DNA of 24,918 bases from Acidobacteriota bacterium (lineage in GTDB: Bacteria > Acidobacteriota > Vicinamibacteria > Vicinamibacterales > JAKQTR01). The DNA is taken from contig JAPKZP010000063.1 in the NCBI GenBank assembly GCA_026393735.1, positions 1 through 24,918 on the forward strand. Direction: 5' to 3'. The notes beneath the pieces are model-generated. The model was not told the DNA's origin. It saw only the letters and a list, made by a program, of their open reading frames with translations, and searched no databases. The position numbers and the translations under genes were made by a program. Positions 6,893 through 13,820 of the stretch are shown here, in pieces. The first letter of the stretch is position 1, and every line of letters begins with the position of its first letter.

Positions 6893-7573
6893 CTAGGGCA
6901 GCGCTTTCCCAGCCACCCGCAGTTCGACACTGAACGCATGCACGCTGATCGTCACGATGAAGATCTGGAGGAGCGCGGGGAGCAAGGCCGTCACGAGGTA
7001 CGTGACGTAGTTCAGTTCAGGGTTGAAGAGCGTGTGCACGTCCAGGGTAATCGGCTCCACGTGCGCCACGGCCGCTGCCAGCGGTTCGCCGGCCGCCATG
7101 CGCTGGCGCACTTCCACACGGGCCGAGAGTGTCGCGGTCGTGGCGACGAGAGCGCTCTTGATGAGGCTGGCAGGCAGCAGGTACTGGGCGTTGTAGAACG
7201 CCGTCACGACGGGCGCCGTGCCTCGCGCGACGTCACGTTCGAAGTGCGCCGGCACGACGACGAAGCCGTACGCGTGCCCGCGGATCACGGCTTGCCGCGC
7301 TTCGTCCCGACCGGCCTCGACCGATGACACTCGCACGCCGCCGGCCGCATCGATCATGCGGACGAACTCGCGCGACAGCGCGGAGCCGTCCTGATCGACA
7401 ATCGCCACCGGGATGTCACGGGCGGCACCGCGATTGAAGGTCGCCACCGTCAACAAGGTCGCCGCCACCGGCATCGCCACCAGCATCAGGAGGTAGAAGG
7501 GCGATCGCGCCCAACGCCTGGTCTCGCGGCGCGCAACGGCGAGAACGCCGGTCGTGCGAGGAGAGGACGTCAT
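6893..7573 (-). CDS. ABC-2 permease, N-terminal half (ends at amber codon)
   Basis: 226 residues from ATG 7573; GGAG sits about 9 bases upstream, better than the GTG at 7588. It contains the first membrane segment (FYLLMLVAMPVAATLLTVATF), the periplasmic domain (IPVAIVDQDGSALSREFVRM onward) and the second segment (VTALLPALLQIFIVTISVHAF), then stops at TAG (6895-6893). Compared with the paired permease downstream, which reads VAGRALPYLLLY, this one reads VAGKALP-stop-AVHV, so the amber replaces a Tyr codon by a single base change. About 18 residues that the paralog has before VAGRALP are also missing after VELR. The intact protein would be about 377 residues, as usual. Gene order TolC, HlyD, permease, permease implies one transport complex; as read, this subunit would lack its C-terminal membrane segments. 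Confidence 0.75.
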   Translation of the reverse strand: MTSSPRTTGVLAVARRETRRWARSPFYLLMLVAMPVAATLLTVATFNRGAARDIPVAIVDQDGSALSREFVRMIDAAGGVRVSSVEAGRDEARQAVIRGHAYGFVVVPAHFERDVARGTAPVVTAFYNAQYLLPASLIKSALVATTATLSARVEVRQRMAAGEPLAAAVAHVEPITLDVHTLFNPELNYVTYLVTALLPALLQIFIVTISVHAFSVELRVAGKALP

Positions 7574-7600
7574 GGCGATGTGCTCCACATCAGGCTTGCG

Positions 7601-8614
7601 CTACTGGCGACCGATGATGGTCACGCTCATGCCCGGGCGAAGCCCCGGGATGGGACGGACGGGCCGCGCGTGCACCTCGAACGACTTCAAGTCGAAGCCG
7701 CCCTGCGCGCTCGTTGGCCGCCAGGTGGCGTAGTCGGCCTCGGGTGCTAGGTACGACACCTCGAATTCCGCGGCGCGCTGACCGAGCGCGGGAATCGACG
7801 CGCGCAGACGCGTGCCGACGGTCATCCCCGACAGCCGATCCTCCCGCAGGTGAAACGTCGCCCACACATCGTCGAGATCGACGAGCGTAACGATGGGCAG
7901 GCCGGCGGCCACCATCTCACCGGGCTCGAGATTGCGCCGGTAGACCTGTCCCGCAGCGGGCGCGCGAATCGTCATCTCTCTGGCGAACGCTTCGACCTCG
8001 GCGACGGCGCCGTTCGCGACACCGACCATCGCGGTTGCCGAAGCCTTGTCCTCGGTGCGGGCGCCGTTCTGTGCCATGTCGAGTACCGCCTTCGCGGCCG
8101 CCTCCGTCTCGCGCGCCGTCTTCCACACGGTCTCTGCCTCGTCGCGCCGCTGTCCGGGCGTGACGCCCTCTTTCGAGAGGCGATCGACGCGCCTGAACGT
8201 GCGCTCGGCGAGATCGGCGGCTTCGCGGGCACGGCGCCACGTCGACTCGGCCGCGCGGATCTCTTCTTCGCGTGCGCCGTTGTTGGCTTTGTCCCTCTGC
8301 GCGGAGGCCGCCGTGCGGGCCGAGCGGGCCTGCTCGAGCTTTGCGGCAATCTCCGGGCTGTCGAGGGTCGCGACGACGTCGCCCTTCTTCACCGTCATGC
8401 CCTCGCGGACAGCGATCGTATCGAGGCGTCCCGGGATCTTGGACGAGACGTCGATTTCAGTCGCCTCGACCTGGCCCTGCAGAATCTCGGGCGCCGGCTG
8501 CGCGACGCGCTGCCAGGTCCGGACGAACGCCCAGACGGCGGTGACGGCCACGACGGCGAGGACGACCCAGGCGGTAGTGCTGAGAACGGTTCGGAGCAGT
8601 GACTTGGTGTTCAT
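7601..8614 (-). CDS. HlyD/EmrA-family membrane-fusion (periplasmic adaptor) protein
   Basis: 337 residues from ATG 8614; this ATG overlaps the TGA of the TolC-like gene in an ATGA junction, and the open frame upstream of it is only a shadow. One N-terminal membrane anchor (about residues 12-32) is followed by the first half of the lipoyl domain (QVEATEIDVSSKIPGRLDTI, then EGMTVKKGDVVATLDSPE), an alpha-hairpin rich in Ala, Arg and Glu (about 90-215) with two NGARxE turns, the second lipoyl half (IRAPAAGQVYRRNLEPGEMV), and a beta-barrel ending in GLRPGMSVTI. This matches YbhG-like adaptors of ABC-2 exporters. It should bridge the inner-membrane permeases and the outer-membrane channel. Downstream lies the damaged permease after a 27-base gap. 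Confidence 0.92.
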   Translation of the reverse strand: MNTKSLLRTVLSTTAWVVLAVVAVTAVWAFVRTWQRVAQPAPEILQGQVEATEIDVSSKIPGRLDTIAVREGMTVKKGDVVATLDSPEIAAKLEQARSARTAASAQRDKANNGAREEEIRAAESTWRRAREAADLAERTFRRVDRLSKEGVTPGQRRDEAETVWKTARETEAAAKAVLDMAQNGARTEDKASATAMVGVANGAVAEVEAFAREMTIRAPAAGQVYRRNLEPGEMVAAGLPIVTLVDLDDVWATFHLREDRLSGMTVGTRLRASIPALGQRAAEFEVSYLAPEADYATWRPTSAQGGFDLKSFEVHARPVRPIPGLRPGMSVTIIGRQ

Positions 8615-10014
8615 TTCTCGGGATCCAGGTCTGCGCGAGCGCGGATATCTTCGAACCGGTCGGCGTCGCCGGTGGCCTCCAGCAGCTCGGCAAGCGCAAC
8701 GTCGAACTCGCACGCGACAGCCAGGCGCCGGAGCTGGACGCCCTGGAGCGCGAGTTGCGCATCGACGACTTCGAGCGACGTGCCCATGCCTTCCTCGAAT
8801 GCGCGCTGTCGCACCCGCAGCATCTCGACGGTGAGCTCGAGCGACGTATCGAGGCTGATGAACTCGTCGCGGGCCTTGGTCAGCGATCGGTACTTCTGCT
8901 CAACAAGGGTCGCGATGTCGCGGCGGGCTCGTGCTTCGAGCAGGTCGATGCGAGCCCGCTGGCTCTTCGCGGCGGCAATGCGGTGACCGCGTTCCATCCC
9001 GTCGAAGATCGTGAACGTGGCAGCCAGTCCCACGGCCCACGTCGGGCTGACGAGCGTGATGTCGTTTCGGTGCAACTCCGTCATGCCGAAGGCTGCCACC
9101 GTCGGCAGCCAGCCGGCTTTCTCGGCGCGGACCGCCTGGTCGGCGCGGCCGCGCTGCGCAATGATGCGGCCGAGCGCCGGGTGATTCTCCATCGCCCGGG
9201 CGACGAGCACCTCGAGTGCGTCGAGATTCGAGACAAGGAACAGGCCCGACGCGGGATCGACCGGCGTCTCGGACGCCATGACGCTCGCGAGCGCCGTGCG
9301 CGCGAGGGCGACATCGTGCTCGGAGCTTTGGAGTTGACGCTGGGCGTCGGCGCGGGCCACCTCCGCGTGCAGCCGTTCGACACGCGCGATCTGGCCCTCG
9401 CGCTCGAGCGCCGTCGCGTGCGCCACGTGCGTCGCAAGACCCTCGACCACCTGCGCACGCACGCTGCGGGCGCGCAGCGCCAGGCGAAGGCCGAAGTACC
9501 GGCGCACGAGATCCGACGAGAGCGTGCCGGCCGTCTGCCGCTGTGCGTAGTCCGCATCCGAGATCTGAAGCGCCGCCGCCTTGTTGGCGGCCTGCACCTT
9601 CCCGCCGGTGTAGATGGGCCACGTGACGGACACGCTGGTCAGCCAGAAGTTCTGCTTCTGAAATGTCGATTCGAACGGGGGCAGCAACGAGGACGGCAAC
9701 TGATGCAGCGTGTTGATGACCTGCCGAATCGGGTCCAGGTCGAGGATGATGTTCTCGTTGAGATGGGTAGCCTGAGCGTGCAACTCGACCTTGGGCCAGT
9801 AGAGCCCCTTGATGGCCGAGCGCTCCTCGCGGCGCTCGACCGTCTCCTCGCGGGCCGCCAGGGCCGTCTCGTTGGCGCCCAGCATCCGGGCGCGCGCGTC
9901 GGAGAACGACAGGGCCTGCGGTGGAGCAGACGGAGGATCGGCGGCATGAGCCGACGGCGGCGTCGCGAAGACGGCCGCGAGGACGAGCGCTGGAGTGAAA
10001 CGGACAAGTGACAT
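8611..10014 (-). CDS. TolC-family outer-membrane efflux protein
   Basis: 467 residues, within the normal TolC/OprM range. It starts with a signal peptide: basic MSLVR, hydrophobic core, and cleavage likely after AHA (residue 24). Two related outer-membrane-efflux repeats follow, roughly residues 32-225 and 245-455, rich in Ala, Leu, Arg and Glu as expected for the long helical barrel; examples are ARARMLGANETALAAREETVE near the start and the TSLEVVDAQLALQGVQLRRL stretch near the end, a typical TolC motif. It should be the trimeric exit duct of the exporter. It is the first gene of the minus-strand operon, so its upstream region (10015-10180) is the likely control region; two palindromic structures lie there. 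The stop codon overlaps the adaptor start. Confidence 0.92.
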   Translation of the reverse strand: MSLVRFTPALVLAAVFATPPSAHAADPPSAPPQALSFSDARARMLGANETALAAREETVERREERSAIKGLYWPKVELHAQATHLNENIILDLDPIRQVINTLHQLPSSLLPPFESTFQKQNFWLTSVSVTWPIYTGGKVQAANKAAALQISDADYAQRQTAGTLSSDLVRRYFGLRLALRARSVRAQVVEGLATHVAHATALEREGQIARVERLHAEVARADAQRQLQSSEHDVALARTALASVMASETPVDPASGLFLVSNLDALEVLVARAMENHPALGRIIAQRGRADQAVRAEKAGWLPTVAAFGMTELHRNDITLVSPTWAVGLAATFTIFDGMERGHRIAAAKSQRARIDLLEARARRDIATLVEQKYRSLTKARDEFISLDTSLELTVEMLRVRQRAFEEGMGTSLEVVDAQLALQGVQLRRLAVACEFDVALAELLEATGDADRFEDIRARADLDPEK

Positions 10015-10092
10015 GGTGACGTTCTACCGGCCCGCGAATCGGGCGCTGAAGAGCGATCCATCAAGATCGGTGCCGAGCGGGCAATCGGGGTC

Positions 10093-10134
10093 GGGAGGTG
10101 ATTTATTCCCGGATGCTGGCCGAAAACACCTCCC
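10093..10134. promoter_or_regulatory. Spaced inverted repeat upstream of the efflux operon
   Basis: GGGAGGTG (10093-10100) and its exact complement CACCTCCC (10127-10134) flank 26 bases that contain the only AT-rich stretch of the gap (AATAAAT on the minus strand). Arm centres are 34 bases apart, about three helical turns, so both arms face one side of the DNA. Lying about 80-120 bases before the TolC-like start, it could be a paired regulator site around the promoter. There is no experimental support. Confidence 0.4.
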
Positions 10135-10172
10135 AACCCAGACTTGCGCGGCGGCCGCTCGTGGACTCGCCG

Positions 10173-10198
10173 TCGTGAATTCACGAACGGTCGTGAAT
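10173..10198. repeat. 14-bp perfect palindrome plus extra half-site
   Basis: TCGTGAATTCACGA (10173-10186) is a perfect palindrome, and TCGTGAAT recurs at 10191-10198, 18 bases further on. The site overlaps the stop codon of the STAS gene (10181-10183) and lies about 160 bases upstream of the TolC-like gene. An operator for the efflux operon is a reasonable guess; a local hairpin at the end of the STAS transcript is the alternative. Confidence 0.45.
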
Positions 10199-10468
10199 GC
10201 GCGACTGCCGCTCGTCGCGAATCCAGCGGCGAACGAAGGGCGGGCAGTTGAGCAGGCGCGTGCCGTGGGAGGTCAGATCGATCAACGCCTGGCAGCCGAC
10301 GCGGTCGACGCCCACCAAACCGCCGAGATTGAGAACGACCCCATGGTGGAGGGCTTCGGCCTCGAGGACCGCGTGGCGGATGACCGGGACGTGACCGGCG
10401 TCGAGCGTACCGCTGACGAGCAGTTCAAGCGCTCCCGCCGTCACGCGGCGGGTATCGACACGAAGCAT
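10181..10468 (-). CDS. Small STAS-domain protein (anti-sigma-antagonist-like)
   Basis: 95 residues, matching a single STAS domain. Seen: a first strand LELLVSGTLDA, the VVLNLGGLVGVDRVGCQALIDL segment that parallels the SpoIIAA-type signature (hydrophobic strand, then VDSxG, then helix), and an ending LLNCPPFVRRWI. In classical antagonists the VDSxG serine is phosphorylated; here that position is Arg56 (VDRVG), so switching by serine phosphorylation is not expected. ATG 10468 has GAGG upstream and lies 34 bases after the stop of the sigma54 activator gene, so the two are probably co-transcribed. It may be a protein-binding module of that regulator's circuit. No partner kinase is seen. The domain call rests on pattern recognition in a short, divergent protein. 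Confidence 0.68.
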   Translation of the reverse strand: MLRVDTRRVTAGALELLVSGTLDAGHVPVIRHAVLEAEALHHGVVLNLGGLVGVDRVGCQALIDLTSHGTRLLNCPPFVRRWIRDERQSRIHDRS

Positions 10469-10502
10469 CCTGGTTCCTCGCTGGAGGGACCAGTATCAAC
10501 TT

Positions 10503-12131
10503 TCATGCCGAGCGGAAGCGGAACTTGTCGATGCCGAGGCGCCGGATGCGGGATTCGAGGGTAGAGGCTGGAATGCCAAGCCGCGTGGCCGCGCCACGAC
10601 CGCCCGACACGCGGCCGCGCGAGGCACGGAGCGCACGCTCGATGTCACGCCGACGGCGATCGTCCTCGGCGCCGTCCGGCCCGACCTGAACGGGACGCGG
10701 CGCCACCGGGAGCCCGTCTGGCGCGTCCTGAGCGTGCCTGGCCGTATCCCAGGACAGGCCGTCGAATCTGAGTGTGTCTCCGTCCGAGAGGATGGCCGCG
10801 CGCTCGACCGCGTTTTCAAGTTCGCGCACGTTTCCGGGCCAGTCGTACGCAACGAGCGCCGAGAACACGCTGCGCTTGACGTCACGGAAGCGCCTGCCCA
10901 GTCGCGTGCCGTGGCGCGCCGCGAAATACTCGATGAGCACGGGGATGTCCTCCCGCCGTTCGCGAAGCGGGGGGACGCGCAAGGGGAAGACGTTGAGGCG
11001 ATAGAACAGGTCGGAGCGGAACCGGCCGCTTGCGACGTCCGCTTCCAGGTCGCGGTTCGTGGCGGCGATGACCCGCGCGTCGGTGCGAAGAGTCACCACG
11101 CCCCCGACGCGTTCGAACTCGCCTTCCTGCAGCACGCGCAGCAGCGTGACCTGCATATCCGGCGGGAGCTCGCCGATTTCGTCCAGGAAGAGCGTGCCGC
11201 TGGACGCCAGCTCGAATCGTCCGATGTGCCGTTGCACGGCGCCGGTGAAGGCCCCCTTCTCGTGCCCGAAGAGTTCGGACGCGATGAGGGCATCGGGCAG
11301 GGCCGCCAGGTTGGCCTTGATCATCGGCCGCGCGGCGCGCTTCGATCGGCGGTGGATCGCGCGCGCGACCAGTTCCTTGCCCGTACCGGTCTCTCCGGTG
11401 ATGAGCACGGTCGAGTCCGTCGGCGCGACCTTCTCGACCTGGCGTACCACCGCACGCAGCGCAGGCGACGAACCGATGATGTCGTCGAGCATGAACTGTT
11501 CGTCGAGGTCGCGCCGCAGCGCGTGGTTCTCCTCCTGCAGGCGGTTCTTGAGCCGGCCGATCTCGTCGTAGGCGAGTGCATTCGCGACCGCGCCGGCGAT
11601 CGGTCGCGTGACCTCCTCGAGCACCTCGACCTCCTCGTCTGTGAAGCGCCGATCGCGAAGGCGGGCGAACGTGATCGATCCGATCAGGCCCGCGCGGACG
11701 ATCAGAGGAGTCCTCACGTAGGCGCGCACGCCGTGGGACACGAGGCGGTCGTCTTCCGGATAGCGGCGATTGGCGGCCAGATCCTGACAGACGTCCGCCC
11801 GCCCGGTCTCGCCGACGCGCTCGGTTCCCGAACCGGCCCGCACGAGCGTCCGGCCGAACCGGGCGTCGTAGGCATCCGGCGTCATCTCGAGGGCCCGCGC
11901 CACCGCGTCGAGCACGTCCTCTCCGGCGTGACGTTCGACGCCTTCGATGTGGATGGCGTGCGGCCTCAATGCCTGACCGTCGGTGGTGACGATCAGGATG
12001 GCGTCGACGTCCACGACCGGGCGCAGGACGCCGGCGACCGAGGACAGGACGCCGCCCAGGTCGAGTTGGGCATTGGCAGCCTCCGACACCATCAGCAGCA
12101 GCCGGTACTTCTCAGCGGGTGACGGGATCAC
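10503..12131 (-). CDS. Sigma54-dependent transcriptional activator (GAF - AAA+ - Fis HTH)
   Basis: 542 residues from GTG 12131. This start is preferred over a TTG at 12188, whose extra 19 codons are encoded by a palindromic repeat. Domain order as in FhlA-type regulators: GAF sensor (about 20-185), short coiled coil (188-212, RLKNRLQEENHALRRDLDE), AAA+ domain with Walker A GETGTGKE (246-253), the sigma54-contact loop GAFTGA (293-298), Walker B LFLDEI (314-319) and WPGNVRELEN (431-440), then a Fis-type helix-turn-helix (about 495-535). All motifs needed to open sigma54 promoters are intact. There is no receiver domain, so the signal is probably a small molecule bound by GAF. Neighbouring targets would be the STAS gene and the efflux operon, but I found no good -24/-12 promoter in front of the latter. 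Function class is firm, regulon unknown. Confidence 0.93.
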   Translation of the reverse strand: MIPSPAEKYRLLLMVSEAANAQLDLGGVLSSVAGVLRPVVDVDAILIVTTDGQALRPHAIHIEGVERHAGEDVLDAVARALEMTPDAYDARFGRTLVRAGSGTERVGETGRADVCQDLAANRRYPEDDRLVSHGVRAYVRTPLIVRAGLIGSITFARLRDRRFTDEEVEVLEEVTRPIAGAVANALAYDEIGRLKNRLQEENHALRRDLDEQFMLDDIIGSSPALRAVVRQVEKVAPTDSTVLITGETGTGKELVARAIHRRSKRAARPMIKANLAALPDALIASELFGHEKGAFTGAVQRHIGRFELASSGTLFLDEIGELPPDMQVTLLRVLQEGEFERVGGVVTLRTDARVIAATNRDLEADVASGRFRSDLFYRLNVFPLRVPPLRERREDIPVLIEYFAARHGTRLGRRFRDVKRSVFSALVAYDWPGNVRELENAVERAAILSDGDTLRFDGLSWDTARHAQDAPDGLPVAPRPVQVGPDGAEDDRRRRDIERALRASRGRVSGGRGAATRLGIPASTLESRIRRLGIDKFRFRSA

Positions 12132-12162
12132 GGAGCGATTGTACCCTTGGCACGATTCTTCA

Positions 12163-12292
12163 AGCAGGACTAAAGTCCTGCTCCACAACCGCCCGCGCCG
12201 GATCGACAGGCTGAAGCAGCGGCGTGGGGCTTCAGCCTTGCGTGCCGCAGCAGGTTGCGCGAGCGGTCGTGGCGCAGGGCTTCAGCCCTGCG
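12163..12292. repeat. REP-like palindromic repeats between divergent genes
   Basis: Two strong palindromes have 9-bp arms and a 2-base gap: AGCAGGACT-AA-AGTCCTGCT (12163-12182) and CGCAGGGCT-TC-AGCCCTGCG (12273-12292). Between them is a degenerate copy, GGGGCTTCAGCCTTGCG (about 12226-12242), exactly 50 bases before the matching bases of the second. The same design recurs inside a coding sequence at 21762-21799. They occupy most of the 203-base gap between the sigma54 activator and the M20 peptidase. As RNA they would form tight hairpins. They look like a dispersed REP/MITE-type family rather than promoter parts. Confidence 0.75.
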
Positions 12293-12334
12293 TTTCCGGG
12301 TATGATCGGCGAAGGCAACCTCGAGGTGCACACC

Positions 12335-13708
12335 ATGAACGACGTCCTTGATTTCATCAACACGAACCGCGATCGCTACGTCGAAGAACTGAAGCAGTTT
12401 CTCGCGATTCCCAGCATCAGTGCGATGCCGGAGCACCAGACCGACGTTCGCCGATGTGCCGAATGGACCGCCGCCGAAATGAGCCGCATCGGCCTCGAGA
12501 ACGTCCGCGTCATCGACACGGCCGGCCATCCGCTCGTGTACGGCGACTGGCTGCATGCGGAAGGGAAACCGACGGTGCTCTTCTACGGCCACTACGACGT
12601 GCAGCCGGTCGACCCGGTAGACCTGTGGCAGTCGCCGCCGTTCGAGGCGACGGTCCGCGACGGCGAGATCTACGCGCGCGGGGCGAGTGACGACAAGGGG
12701 CAGGTGTTCGTCCACTTCAAGGCCATCGAGGCGCACATCACGAAGTCCGGCCGCCTGCCGGTCAACTTCAAGGTGATCCTCGAGGGCGAAGAGGAGGTGG
12801 GCAGCGTCAACCTCGGCCCGTACGTGAAGGCGCATGCCGCGGATCTCGCGTCGGACATGGTGCTCATCTCCGACACGGAGATGTTCGATCGCGGCGTGCC
12901 GTCGCTCTGCTACGGCCTGCGGGGACTGGTCTACATGCAGATCGACATGCGCGGCACCAAGGGCGACCTGCATTCCGGATCGTACGGCGGTGTCGTGGCA
13001 AACCCGGCCAACGTCATGGCGCAGGTGCTGGCGCAGCTCAAGGACAGGAGCGGCACCGTCAAGATCCCGGGCTTCTACGATGCCGTCCGCGCGCTTCGCG
13101 ACGAGGAACGCGCGGAGTTCCGGCGGCTGCCGTTCAACGAGGTCAGCGTGAAGAAGTACCTGGGCGCGCCGCGGCTCTTCGGCGAGCGCGGCTACTCCGT
13201 GCTCGAGCGGATGTGGGCGCGGCCGACGCTGGATGTCAACGGGATGGTGGCAGGCTGGACGGGCGAGGGGAGCAAGACCGTGATCCCGGCGACGGCCATG
13301 GCCAAAGTCAGCATGCGCATCGTGCCGAACCAGGACCCGGTCGCGATCGCCGAGCTGTTTGAAGCCTACGTGAAGAAGATCACGCCGAAGACCGTGGACC
13401 TGAAGATCACGCGCATGCACGGCGCCATGCCGTGGATGACCGACTTCGACAATATCTACGTGCAGGCGGCCGGCCGGGCCATCGAGAAGGGCTTCGGCAA
13501 GCGCCCGGTCTTCACCCGCGAAGGCGGGTCGATTCCGGTCGTCGCAACGTTCCAGGAAGCCCTCAACGTGCCCTGTGTGCTCTTCGGGTTCGGGCTTCCG
13601 GACGACAACCTGCACGCGCCGAACGAGAAGTTCAACCTCGACAACTTCTTCCAGGGCATCCTGGCGTCGGCGTTCCTGTATCAGGAAGTGGCGGGAATCA
13701 AGGGCTAG
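12335..13708 (+). CDS. M20-family metallopeptidase (ArgE/DapE/CNDP dipeptidase type)
   Basis: 457 residues from ATG 12335, preceded by GAGG at 8-base spacing; an in-frame ATG at 12302 is less likely. The two-zinc site of the M20 clan is complete: His86 in GHYDVQP with Asp88, bridging Asp in GASDDKG (about 119), catalytic base and ligand Glu152-Glu153 in EGEEEVGS, Asp180 in ISDTEMF, and His427 in NLHAPNE. The dimerisation lid (about 195-310) begins with LRGLVYMQIDMRGTKGDLHSG, which carries the His that completes the partner's active site in this family. No signal peptide, so cytoplasmic cleavage of di- or short peptides is expected. The length and GHYDVQPVDP motif fit the dipeptidase branch rather than DapE proper. 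It is a single-gene unit, ending at the strong terminator at 13731-13768. Confidence 0.93.
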   Translation: MNDVLDFINTNRDRYVEELKQFLAIPSISAMPEHQTDVRRCAEWTAAEMSRIGLENVRVIDTAGHPLVYGDWLHAEGKPTVLFYGHYDVQPVDPVDLWQSPPFEATVRDGEIYARGASDDKGQVFVHFKAIEAHITKSGRLPVNFKVILEGEEEVGSVNLGPYVKAHAADLASDMVLISDTEMFDRGVPSLCYGLRGLVYMQIDMRGTKGDLHSGSYGGVVANPANVMAQVLAQLKDRSGTVKIPGFYDAVRALRDEERAEFRRLPFNEVSVKKYLGAPRLFGERGYSVLERMWARPTLDVNGMVAGWTGEGSKTVIPATAMAKVSMRIVPNQDPVAIAELFEAYVKKITPKTVDLKITRMHGAMPWMTDFDNIYVQAAGRAIEKGFGKRPVFTREGGSIPVVATFQEALNVPCVLFGFGLPDDNLHAPNEKFNLDNFFQGILASAFLYQEVAGIKG

Positions 13709-13730
13709 CTGTCATCCTGTCGCGAACACG

Positions 13731-13768
13731 AAGGGCCTGGCGAGGGGTTTCCCCGTCAGGCCCTTTTT
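13731..13768. terminator. Bidirectional rho-independent terminator
   Basis: The stem AAGGGCCTG (13731-13739) pairs with CAGGCCCTT (13757-13765), extended inward by GGGG/CCCC around a TTT loop, and is followed by TTTT. The complementary strand also ends its stem in a run of T (from AA before the stem only weakly). It sits between the convergent M20 and S9 peptidase genes and serves mainly the plus-strand gene. Confidence 0.9.
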
Positions 13769-13820
13769 GTCGTACCCGTGAGCGCGCCCTCAGGCTCCGG
13801 AGTGAACCCCGAACCCCGAA

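Noticed and set aside
12147..12165. Possible sigma54 promoter (TTGGCACG then TTCAA) on the plus strand before the M20 gene
   Set aside because: The -24 part is perfect, but at the right spacing the -12 element has CA instead of the nearly invariant GC, and the site is about 170 bases from the gene with repeats between.
10503..12188. TTG start at 12188 for the sigma54 activator
   Set aside because: The added 19 codons come from the palindromic repeat, whereas GTG 12131 begins right at family-like sequence.
12163..12292. CRISPR array or tandem repeat
   Set aside because: The units are individually palindromic, unequal in sequence and irregularly placed, with no uniform spacers and no cas genes nearby.
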